Shown here: piece after piece, positions 52,422 to 60,345 of the stretch
How the letters are laid out: every line of letters starts with the position of its first letter
How positions within the stretch are numbered: position 1 is the stretch's first letter
Notes under the pieces: model-generated
Database searches by the model: none
What the model saw: the letters and a program-made list of their open reading frames with translations, nothing else
What the model was told of the DNA's origin: nothing
From: CBDCWA01 sp965223255
Lineage (GTDB): Bacteria > Pseudomonadota > Alphaproteobacteria > Rhizobiales > Hyphomicrobiaceae
Length of the DNA stretch: 64,000 nucleotides
NCBI GenBank assembly: GCA_965223255.1
Contig: CBDCWA010000004.1
Location: 248,001-312,000, forward strand
Direction: 5' to 3'
Made by a program: the position numbers and the translations under genes

Positions 52422-52477
52422 TTTTTATTCTCCTCTTGCGATTAGCGCACGCCCACTCAGATGTGAGCAAAACCTAG

Positions 52478-53923
52478 TCAGGTGTGAATGACCCGCCCGA
52501 AAGCATCCAAAACGCTCTCGTGCATCATTTCACTCAGGGTCGGATGCGGGAACACGGTGTGCATAAGATCTTCTTCGGTGGTCTCAAGCTGCATCGCCAC
52601 GACAAACCCTTGGATGAGTTCGGTAACTTCCGCGCCGATCATATGCGCCCCCAATAGCTGACCGGTCTTGCCATCAAATACCGTCTTCACCAAGCCATCA
52701 GGTTCGCCGAGCGCGATCGCCTTTCCATTTGCCGTGAAGGGAAACCGTCCGACCCGCACATCATGGCCAGCCTCTTTGGCCTTTGCTTCACTAAGACCGA
52801 CAGATGCGATTTGCGGATGACAATAGGTACATCCAGGAATCTTCAGTTTGTCCATCGGATGCGCATCGAGACCCTTGATCGCCTCCACGCAAATGACGCC
52901 CTCGTGCTCAGCCTTATGGGCAAGCATGGGCGGGCCAGCCACATCACCGATCGCATAGACACCCTTGACATTGGTGCGCCCAAAACCATCAACGACGATG
53001 CATCCCCGATCCGTCTTCACCCCAAGCGCCTCAAGTCCAAGGCCCTCAATATTTCCCACCACACCAACCGCAGAAATCAAGCGTTCGGCGGCGACCTGGG
53101 TTGTTTTACCCTCACTGAGTTCAATTTTTGCAGAAAGGCCATCTGCCGTCTTCTCGACGCCCGTGACCTTTGCGCCGGTATGGATCGCAATCCCCTGCTT
53201 CTCGAAGGCAGCCCGCGCCAAGCCGGCGATTTCTGCGTCTTCCACCGGCAGGATCTGGTCGAGCAATTCGACCACTGTGACGTCGGCCCCTAGCGTCCGA
53301 TAGAAGGAGGCAAATTCGATCCCGATTGCGCCCGAGCCAACGACCACCAGCGACTTTGGCACGTCTTTTGGAACCATGGCCTCAAAGTACGTCCAAATCC
53401 GATCACCATCGGGTTCAAGACCCGGCAGCAGGCGCGGGCGCGCGCCGGTTGCAATGACGATGTGCTTAGCCGCATAAGTGCCAGCGCCGAGCACACCCTT
53501 TGGCACCGGGTTCTGCGGCTCGAACGGCGTCTTCTTGGATGCCGAAACAGTTATCTGTTGCGCATTATCCAAGTGCGCTTCGCCCCAGATCACATCGACC
53601 TTGTTTTTTTTGAGAAGAAACGCGACGCCGCCATTCAGCCTGCCGGACACACGACGCGAGCGCTGCACAATGGCGCCAGCATCAAACCCTATCTTGCCGT
53701 CGACAACCACGCCATAGTCGCCAGCGCGCTGCATTTGGTGATAGATTTCGGCTGATCGCAAAAGGGCTTTGGTCGGAATGCACCCCCAATTCAGGCAGAT
53801 GCCACCCAAATGCTCACGTTCGACAATTGCGGTTCGAAAACCCAGTTGCGCGGCTCGGATTGCCGTCACATAGCCCCCTGGCCCGGCCCCGACGACAATT
53901 ATGTCATATGCGCTCGTGCTCAT
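52478..53923 (-). CDS. lpdA: Dihydrolipoyl dehydrogenase (E3)
   Basis: The 481-residue flavoprotein reoxidises dihydrolipoyl groups of the pyruvate dehydrogenase complex with NAD. The FAD motif is IIVVGAGPGGYVTAIRAAQLG, the redox disulfide is C43-C48 in GGICLNWGCIPTK, the NAD-binding loop is LVVVGSGAIGIEFASFY, and the C-terminal base is in HTVFPHPTLSEM. ATG 53923 after GTGAGGGG is preferred to an ATG 17 codons upstream. It lies in the pdh-lip block but is separated from pdhC by two lipoprotein genes. Confidence 0.96.
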   Translation of the reverse strand: MSTSAYDIIVVGAGPGGYVTAIRAAQLGFRTAIVEREHLGGICLNWGCIPTKALLRSAEIYHQMQRAGDYGVVVDGKIGFDAGAIVQRSRRVSGRLNGGVAFLLKKNKVDVIWGEAHLDNAQQITVSASKKTPFEPQNPVPKGVLGAGTYAAKHIVIATGARPRLLPGLEPDGDRIWTYFEAMVPKDVPKSLVVVGSGAIGIEFASFYRTLGADVTVVELLDQILPVEDAEIAGLARAAFEKQGIAIHTGAKVTGVEKTADGLSAKIELSEGKTTQVAAERLISAVGVVGNIEGLGLEALGVKTDRGCIVVDGFGRTNVKGVYAIGDVAGPPMLAHKAEHEGVICVEAIKGLDAHPMDKLKIPGCTYCHPQIASVGLSEAKAKEAGHDVRVGRFPFTANGKAIALGEPDGLVKTVFDGKTGQLLGAHMIGAEVTELIQGFVVAMQLETTEEDLMHTVFPHPTLSEMMHESVLDAFGRVIHT

Positions 53924-54140
53924 CCCCTCACCTATTGCTGGCTGCGAACCGTTGGGTGCATTGGTAACAGGCATACCGGATGAAGGCTAGGCGCTGTTCA
54001 TCGCGCCCGCACAATGCGCGTCATCTCGACACAACCAGAGCGGTCGCGCCGGCGCGCAAGCGCATTTTCAGATTTTATAAGTAAAACAAGTGGATTGGCT
54101 GGTTTTAGCTCGGCCGAATTGAACCGATCGGCCGATCGCC

Positions 54141-54437
54141 CTAAGTATCGGAATGGCAGCGGGCGCCGAGATAGACATTCAACAAATAGTTGTAACGCGC
54201 CACGTCCTTCTTGGCCTTCGCCGAAATTTTCTTGCCGGCATTTGCCCGTACAATCTTAGAACGTGTTCCGCGTCGATCCAGGGAATCAAGCTCGCCGCGA
54301 ACCGAATCGCACGTCATGCCCGCCGGCATACGCATAGCTGTCGGCCCGCCATTTGGCCCCGTCGCACATCCGACAGCCAGCGTCATCATACAAAACGCCG
54401 AGCCAATAGTCGCAACACGCCCAACTGCAACCGCCAT
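54141..54437 (-). CDS. Small lipoprotein with a two-cysteine helical domain (paralogue A)
   Basis: The 98-residue precursor has a lipobox (TLAVGC at residues 19-24) and a short G/P-rich linker. A helical region with two cysteines about 51 residues apart follows (CDSVRGELDSLDRRGT ... YLGARC). It aligns with the next gene's product from its first to its second domain cysteine: both have S at +9, GT at +14/+15 and GK at +25/+26. A disulfide-pinned helical hairpin in the outer membrane or periplasm is inferred. ATG 54437 follows AGGA by five bases; upstream GTG/TTG codons are less likely. Function unknown. Confidence 0.6.
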   Translation of the reverse strand: MAVAVGRVATIGSAFCMMTLAVGCATGPNGGPTAMRMPAGMTCDSVRGELDSLDRRGTRSKIVRANAGKKISAKAKKDVARYNYLLNVYLGARCHSDT

Positions 54438-54732
54438 CACGTTCCTCAACACAATTTACCTGCCCAACAAGGGCCACCTTATAAAGCATCACAAGGGCAT
54501 GTGCCACAACCCCGTGGTGCCTTCAATAACAGGCGTTTCGATCTCTTCGCACCACAAAGCTGGCACGCTCTAATCAAGCATGAGATCTTGGCAACAAGAC
54601 GAAATCAGGACGTGTTTAAGCCGCCACAGCGATTTGCCGCAATTCAAAGGGCCACAAATCCCCGTGATAGGGCGGGCCCTCTAACGCCAACCACACACGG
54701 CAACCATCTATGTGTGCAGATCTCCGCCGAGC

Positions 54733-55173
54733 TTACTGCGTCTTCGCAGCCTTAGTCGCCTTTTGCGCGGTTGTCGCTGCAGTTTTCTTGGCCGCCGCGT
54801 TAGCTGCGCTTGCGACCTTTTTCTGAGCTTTGGCATTGGCAGTCTTGGACCCGGGCGCGCCGGCTTTTGAGCACAAGGCCTTATATTCGGCATTAGCCTT
54901 ATTAAGTTCGGCAACTTTTCCTAGCGCCGCCCGCTTAATCACAACATTTTTGGATTTGCCGACCGCCGCCTTTTCAACTCGACCAACCGTCCCCTCCTGG
55001 CGAATCGATTCGATTTGCGCAGCCAGCGCCACACATGCTGGATCCATTTTTGCCTTCTTTGGAATGGATTGTGTGGTGACATTGGCGCCACCAAGCGAGC
55101 CATTGTTGGCGCAACCCGCCAGACCCAGTGCGCCAATGAACAGTGCTGCGGTAATGCAAGTTGTGCCGCGCAT
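54733..55173 (-). CDS. Small lipoprotein with a two-cysteine helical domain and Ala/Lys tail (paralogue B)
   Basis: The 146-residue precursor has lipobox LGLAGC (Cys21) and a linker. The same helical domain as paralogue A follows (CVALAAQIESIRQEGT ... YKALC), ended by a ~40-residue alanine/lysine tail (AAAKKTAATTAQKATKAAK) absent from A. The tail is like those that contact peptidoglycan or nucleic acid. ATG 55173. A 280-base gap separates it from A, and 372 bases from pdhC. Both lie on the minus strand between pdhC and lpd. Confidence 0.65.
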   Translation of the reverse strand: MRGTTCITAALFIGALGLAGCANNGSLGGANVTTQSIPKKAKMDPACVALAAQIESIRQEGTVGRVEKAAVGKSKNVVIKRAALGKVAELNKANAEYKALCSKAGAPGSKTANAKAQKKVASAANAAAKKTAATTAQKATKAAKTQ

Positions 55174-55545
55174 GATTGAGGACTCCCATCCATAATATTA
55201 TTCGACTAAGCATTAAGAGACACACGACTCACAGAACGCATTATTGATGTTGCCCGCATAGACCTCGAAAAATCAGCGGGCAAGCTTGCTAGACCAACAA
55301 TCCCATGCGAATTCGGGGGTTATTAATTTTGTATAAGACAATGCAGCCAGTCGTGACAGTATAGTCACACTTTCGGCGGACCAACCAACACCTATGCAAC
55401 GGGCAGATAGCTAGACCAACCTGCTGTCAATTTGAGTCGCCAAAAGGCCGGTAAGAGCCCAAAAACGTGCTCGAGGCGTGATGGGCGATCATCTTCGTGC
55501 GCAGAACTGGAACCAATGAGGGGTCCGAATTCCGTGGACGAAGCT
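55174..55545. other. Intergenic stretch of about 370 bases after pdhC
   Basis: No gene is supported on either strand. A 6-bp inverted repeat GCCCGC...GCGGGC with an 18-base loop near 55252-55281 could be a weak transcript end for pdhC or a processing site. The promoter of lipoprotein B must lie near its left end. Confidence 0.35.
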
Positions 55546-56883
55546 CTACACCAGCATGCGCACGGGATCTTCGATCAAAGCTTTAAACGCATTGAGGAGT
55601 TGCGCGCCCAGCGCCCCGTCCACAACCCGATGATCACACGACAACGTACAAGCCATCATGGTTGCAATCTCGACGTCATCATCGACGACAATCGGCTTTT
55701 TCTGGCCGGCCCCGACCGCCAGGATCGTTGCATGCGGGGGATTGATGACGGCATCGAAGCTTTCAATTCCGAACATGCCGAGGTTCGATATGGAGGTCGT
55801 CCCACCCTGATACTCATGCGGCGCTAGTCGGCGGCTCCGAGCCCGACTGGCAAGATCTTTCATCTCGTTGGAGATTTCGCCAAGCGTTTTCAGTTCGGCA
55901 TGCCGGATAACCGGTGTAAAAAGACCACCTTCAATGGCGACGGCCACACCGACATCCGAATGGCGGTGGCGCAACATCCCGCCCTCTGTCCATGTGGCGT
56001 TGGCATCGGGCACTTGCTGCAGGGCAATCGCCATTGCCTTGATGATAAAATCGTTCACCGACAACTTGAATGCCTTTGGGCCCTCTTGCGGCGCGACGGC
56101 ATTGATGCGGCTACGTGCCTTGAGCAGTTCATCAAGCCGGCATTCAACGTTGAGATAGAAATGCGGCACCGTTTGCTTGGATTGAACCAGCCGCTGGGCG
56201 ATGATCTTGCGCATACCATCGTGCGGCACGATATCGAACGTGCCCTCTTCGTAGAGCGCAAGGATCTGTTTGTCCTGCATCGCTTCAACCGGCGCCGGCG
56301 CACGCTCCAGCGTTCCCGATGTCGTTGCCACGGCGGTTTGGCTCTGTCCGCCTTTGACGACTTGCTCCACGTCCCGCTTTATTATTCGCCCATGCGGTCC
56401 ACTTCCCGAGAGTGTGGCAAGTTCGATACCGGCTTCCTTAGCCATCCGCCGCGCCAAAGGAGACGAAAACACCCGCTCGCCATGGTCTTCAACCGTCGCC
56501 GCCTTGCCATTGGCGCCCGTTGCTGGCGCGCTTGCTGCTGCTGGACTGTCAGCGGCAGGCGTCGCCGCACCGGCGCCGTCCGGTGACGGCCGCGGTTCAG
56601 GACTACTGGCCGCCGCATCAGCAATTTCTGCAACCGCCTCGCCGTCCTCTGCGAGCACGGCAATCGTTTGGTTGACTTTGACGCCCTCGGTACCTTCTGC
56701 GACCAAGATTTTTGCCACCGTACCTTCATCGACAGCTTCGACTTCCATCGTCGCCTTGTCCGTTTCGATCTCTGCGATAACATCGCCCGATCGCACCCCG
56801 TCCCCTTCCTTGACGAGCCAGCGCGCAAGCGTGCCTTCTTCCATCGTCGGCGACAATGCTGGCATCAGAATATTGATCGACAT
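55546..56883 (-). CDS. pdhC: Pyruvate dehydrogenase E2, dihydrolipoamide acetyltransferase
   Basis: The 445-residue E2 has a single lipoyl domain (lipoylated K43 in ETDKATMEVEAVDEG), an Ala/Pro linker (about 85-130), a peripheral-subunit-binding domain (VFSSPLARRMAKEAGIELATLSGSGPHGRIIKRDVEQVV) and a catalytic domain ending in the HxxxD motif LSCDHRVVDGALGAQ. It forms the core of the complex and transfers acetyl to CoA. ATG 56883. On this strand it follows pdhB after a 229-base gap that holds a large inverted repeat. Confidence 0.96.
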   Translation of the reverse strand: MSINILMPALSPTMEEGTLARWLVKEGDGVRSGDVIAEIETDKATMEVEAVDEGTVAKILVAEGTEGVKVNQTIAVLAEDGEAVAEIADAAASSPEPRPSPDGAGAATPAADSPAAASAPATGANGKAATVEDHGERVFSSPLARRMAKEAGIELATLSGSGPHGRIIKRDVEQVVKGGQSQTAVATTSGTLERAPAPVEAMQDKQILALYEEGTFDIVPHDGMRKIIAQRLVQSKQTVPHFYLNVECRLDELLKARSRINAVAPQEGPKAFKLSVNDFIIKAMAIALQQVPDANATWTEGGMLRHRHSDVGVAVAIEGGLFTPVIRHAELKTLGEISNEMKDLASRARSRRLAPHEYQGGTTSISNLGMFGIESFDAVINPPHATILAVGAGQKKPIVVDDDVEIATMMACTLSCDHRVVDGALGAQLLNAFKALIEDPVRMLV

Positions 56884-57001
56884 GGCAAGCGTTTTCCTAA
56901 ATCTGGCTAGCGAAGTGGATGAGAAGTTCGTTCACCATCTGCGGCTGGCTGTGAAACGACCTTCTGATCCGAAGACCTCACTAGGAACATCAGCTTTCTA
57001 A

Positions 57002-57065
57002 TGTCCTGAACCAGAAGTTCGTCTGGAGGGCGCTGCAATTCGTAACGAACTTCTGGTTCAGGACA
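57002..57065. repeat. 21-bp perfect inverted repeat between pdhB and pdhC
   Basis: The left arm (57002-57022, starting TGTCCTGAACCAGAAGTTCG) and right arm (57045-57065) are exact inverted copies with a 22-base loop. No T-run adjoins it. Partial copies of its inner part AGAAGTTCGT occur at about 56922 and inverted nearby (ACGACCTTCTGA). As an RNA in the pdh transcript it would form a very stable hairpin just before pdhC. It may be a mobile-repeat footprint or an mRNA-processing site. Confidence 0.85.
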
Positions 57066-57112
57066 CCAGTGCGAATTATGGTTGGTGGGCGCCATTGGAT
57101 GCCTAACACCCA

Positions 57113-58492
57113 TCATACGTAAAGCACTGACTTGGCAGCCGCCACCACCTGATCTGCATTTGGCAGCGCAAGTTTTTCGAGATTGGCGGCATAGGGCATT
57201 GGAACGTCAGCGCCAGAAATCTTGGCCGGTGGTGCATCGAGATAGTCGAAGCAATTGATCGCCACTTGCGCACAGATTTCTGCGCCGATTGAACATACAG
57301 GCCACGATTCTTCCACCGTCACCAAACGGTTGGTCTTTCTGACCGACTGGAACACCGTTTCATAATCGATGGGGCGCAACGACCTCAAATCGATGACCTC
57401 TGCTTCTATCTCCTCCGCGGCCAGCTGCTGTGCCGCCTCAAGCGCATAGAGAACACCCCGCGAGAACGACACAATCGTCACATCGGTTCCCGGCCGCGCA
57501 ACACGCGCCTTGCCGATCGGCACCAGCCAGTCGTCAACCAACGGCACCTCTGCCTGCGTGCCGTAAAGAATTTCATTTTCCAAACAGATAACAGGATTTG
57601 GATCGCGGATAGCGCTTTTGAGCAGACCTTTGGCATCAGCGGCATTGGACGGTGCCACCACCTTGAGACCCGGCACATGCGCGTACCAAGCTGAATAGTC
57701 CTGTGAATGCTGTGCGGCGACCCTTGCTGCGGCTCCATTTGGCCCGCGAAACACCATCGGCGCGCCCATCTGACCACCCGACATGTAAAGTGTCTTAGCG
57801 GCTGAATTTATTATTTGATCGATCGCCTGCATGGCGAAGTTCCAGGTCATAAATTCGACGATTGGCTTGAGCCCCGCCATCGCCGCACCCACACCGACGC
57901 CAGTGAATCCCTGCTCGGTGATTGGCGTATCGATAACCCGCCGGTCACCGAACTCATCGAGCAAGCCTTGCGATACTTTGTAGGCCCCCTGGTATTGCGC
58001 CACTTCTTCGCCCATTAGGAAGACGTCGGGATCGCGCCGCATTTCTTCTGCCATCGCATCCCTGAGGGCTTCGCGCATGGTGATTGTCTGAAACGTGACA
58101 TCCGCCGGCAGCGCCATATCATCGGGTATTGGCATCTTCGGTGCTGCAGCCGCAGGAGCCGCGGTTGCAGGTATTGAGGCTGGCGCTATCGCAGCCGGCG
58201 CCCCGCCGCCATTGCTCTGTGCCGGTGCGCTGCCGGCACCGGCGTCTTCGCTATCGCCAAGGATGGTGGCAATCGGTGTGTTGACCTTGACCCCTTCGGT
58301 GCCTTCAGCCACCAGCAACCGGCCAACCCGACCTTCATCGACAGCCTCGACTTCCATGGTCGCTTTGTCGGTCTCAATCTCTGCAATCACCATGCCCGAC
58401 CTGACCTCGTCACCCTCCTTGATCAGCCACTTGGCGAGGGTTCCTTCTTCCATTGTCGGCGACAACGCAGGCATCAAAATTTCTGTCGGCAT
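57113..58492 (-). CDS. pdhB: Pyruvate dehydrogenase E1 beta subunit with N-terminal lipoyl domain
   Basis: The 459-residue protein begins with a lipoyl domain (K43 in ETDKATMEVEAVDEG), nearly identical in its first 70 residues to that of pdhC. An Ala/Pro linker follows (about 85-125), then the E1-beta transketolase-like domain with MREALRDAMAEEMRRDPDVFLMGEEV, the ThDP pocket EGWNFAMQ-like MTWNFAMQAIDQ, and VEESWPVCSIGAEI. Lipoylated E1-beta is typical of alphaproteobacteria. Start ATG 58492; pdhA lies 115 bases upstream. Confidence 0.96.
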   Translation of the reverse strand: MPTEILMPALSPTMEEGTLAKWLIKEGDEVRSGMVIAEIETDKATMEVEAVDEGRVGRLLVAEGTEGVKVNTPIATILGDSEDAGAGSAPAQSNGGGAPAAIAPASIPATAAPAAAAPKMPIPDDMALPADVTFQTITMREALRDAMAEEMRRDPDVFLMGEEVAQYQGAYKVSQGLLDEFGDRRVIDTPITEQGFTGVGVGAAMAGLKPIVEFMTWNFAMQAIDQIINSAAKTLYMSGGQMGAPMVFRGPNGAAARVAAQHSQDYSAWYAHVPGLKVVAPSNAADAKGLLKSAIRDPNPVICLENEILYGTQAEVPLVDDWLVPIGKARVARPGTDVTIVSFSRGVLYALEAAQQLAAEEIEAEVIDLRSLRPIDYETVFQSVRKTNRLVTVEESWPVCSIGAEICAQVAINCFDYLDAPPAKISGADVPMPYAANLEKLALPNADQVVAAAKSVLYV

Positions 58493-58607
58493 TATTTGGT
58501 CTCTACGATCTCGAACTCTTTAATTCTTTTACCGCCTCTACGGTCGATTTGATCACGCTCTCCGCCATAGCTCGGCACATTGCAATTATGGTGTCGTACA
58601 GATCAGC

Positions 58608-59594
58608 CTAACGCACGACGTCAGTCCACAATTCGGCCGGATCCGGCTCTGGATCATTTTGTGCGAATTCGGCTGATGCATTGACGACGCTGCGCACCTC
58701 ACCATCAATGGTCTTTAATTCCTCCTCGCTCACCATACCACCTTCCAACAGACGCCCACGCACCATCTCGATCGGATCGCTCTGTTGGCGTATGCTATCG
58801 ACTTCCTCACGGGTCCGGTACTTTGCGGGATCAGACATCGAGTGCCCACGATAGCGGTAGGTCAGCATTTCGAGAATATAAGGCCCGGCACCATTTCGCA
58901 CCTGGGTACCAACACGTTTGCCTGCCTCGTAGACCGCCCGCACATCCATACCGTCGACTTGTTCGCCTGGTATATCGAATGATTGCCCACGTTGCGAGAA
59001 ATCCGTTGTGGCCGCCGAGCGCTCGATCGACGTGCCCATCGCATACTTATTGTTTTCGATCACAAACACGATCGGCAGCGACCAAAGCTTGGCCATGTTA
59101 AATGTTTCGTAGACTTGGCCCTGGTTGGCAGCACCATCCCCGAAATAACACCAACAGACGTTGGCGTTGCCGCGGTAGCGGTTAGCAAAAGCAAGTCCAC
59201 CGCCAAGCGGCACCGAGGCGCCGACGATTCCATGTCCACCGAAGAAATTCTTCTCCCGCGAAAACATGTGCATGGAGCCGCCCTTGCCGGCGGAGTATCC
59301 ACCGCGCCGACCGGTCAATTCCGCCATCACGCCGTCCGGGGACATACCGGTTGCCAGCATATGGCCGTGGTCGCGATAGGTCGTTATCACCTGGTCACCA
59401 TCGACGGCCGCCAATTGCAATCCGACAACCACGGCTTCCTGCCCGATGTAGAGATGACAGAACCCACCGATCAATCCCATTCCGTAGAGTTGTCCGGCTT
59501 TTTCCTCAAAGCGACGGATAAGCAGCATGTCCTTGTAGGCTTTGAGCTCTCTATCGCGGCTCCAAACCTCGTCAACACCATTTCCTTGAACCAC
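58608..59594 (-). CDS. pdhA: Pyruvate dehydrogenase E1 alpha subunit
   Basis: The 328-residue E1-alpha decarboxylates pyruvate with ThDP. The ThDP motif is CYFGDGAANQGQVYETFNMAKLWSLPIVFVIENN, with the regulatory-serine loop YRYRGHSMSDPAKYRTREEV and a substrate region GFCHLYIGQEAV. The GTG start gives the standard length (GTG also has GGGG upstream). It is the first gene of the pdh block after ftsB, with a 236-base gap between. Confidence 0.96.
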   Translation of the reverse strand: MVQGNGVDEVWSRDRELKAYKDMLLIRRFEEKAGQLYGMGLIGGFCHLYIGQEAVVVGLQLAAVDGDQVITTYRDHGHMLATGMSPDGVMAELTGRRGGYSAGKGGSMHMFSREKNFFGGHGIVGASVPLGGGLAFANRYRGNANVCWCYFGDGAANQGQVYETFNMAKLWSLPIVFVIENNKYAMGTSIERSAATTDFSQRGQSFDIPGEQVDGMDVRAVYEAGKRVGTQVRNGAGPYILEMLTYRYRGHSMSDPAKYRTREEVDSIRQQSDPIEMVRGRLLEGGMVSEEELKTIDGEVRSVVNASAEFAQNDPEPDPAELWTDVVR

Positions 59595-59830
59595 TCAGCA
59601 CCCCAATTGTAATGTTTTCGCTCAGGGGGCTCGCCGGCGACCCGGCAGAAAGACCCCGAAGCAAGCTAATTGCCGTCAATTTGCGATCTTAACCGGCTGA
59701 AAGCAATCCCAAATGACACTGGCGTTACCGCATTGACGGATTCGGTCAAAGAGCGGTAGGGGACCGATCCGGTCCGCTTGAGTTAACCATCTGACATTGC
59801 TTGTTCAATAAAGGCTTTGATAACCATGAA

Positions 59831-60127
59831 TCAGCGCAGCACGCGCTCGCCTCTGTAGAGCATGCCCAGCATGTCCCGGGCGAGTTCCTCTACGATATCG
59901 CGATTTGGGGGCTTACCGTCCAAAAGATTGACATCAATCTTTAATCGGTCACGCACGGAGCGCAGCTCGGTGAGTTCACGTTCGAGAACGCGCGACCTTT
60001 CGAGCAGTTTGTCACGAACCTGCAATCCGTGCGTGCCGTAGAGTGCATGATGAGCGAAATAGATTGTCATGAAGGTCGAGCCAAGCAACACTGAGGCTCT
60101 TTGCCACCAAGTATTCCGCATCATCAT
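59831..60127 (-). CDS. ftsB: FtsB/DivIC-like septum formation initiator
   Basis: The 98-residue protein has one N-terminal membrane helix (ASVLLGSTFMTIYFAHHALYG) and a periplasmic coiled coil (LLERSRVLERELTELRSVRDRLKIDVNLL). The C-terminal VEELARDMLGMLYRGERVL is characteristic of the family. FtsB bridges FtsL and FtsQ at the divisome. Its place between eno and pdhA is conserved in alphaproteobacteria. Confidence 0.88.
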   Translation of the reverse strand: MMMRNTWWQRASVLLGSTFMTIYFAHHALYGTHGLQVRDKLLERSRVLERELTELRSVRDRLKIDVNLLDGKPPNRDIVEELARDMLGMLYRGERVLR

Positions 60128-60306
60128 GTCTGTTTCGCTTGGGTGTACGCGGAACGTTGTTCATTCCACTACGTGGGAACTAAGAGACAGTACCCGAACA
60201 TGCTTAAAGCGAGGTAAACCGTCATCTCAAAAAGAGATAATTTGGTTTTCCATCACCAATATGCATCAGTTTGACGACCGCTGCGGCGGGCCAGAGCCCC
60301 GCCGCC

Positions 60307-60345
60307 CGATGGCTCTCGTGGCCCCCCCGATGGCTCTTGTGGCCC
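60307..60345. repeat. Tandem 21-base repeat abutting the stop codon of the Arg-rich gene
   Basis: Two 18-base copies of CGATGGCTCTYGTGGCCC (60307-60324 and 60328-60345, one mismatch) occur with a 21-base period. They directly follow, on the minus strand, the TAA of the arginine-rich OmpA gene. A 8-bp GC hairpin (60283-60305) lies just beyond, without a T-run. Confidence 0.6.
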
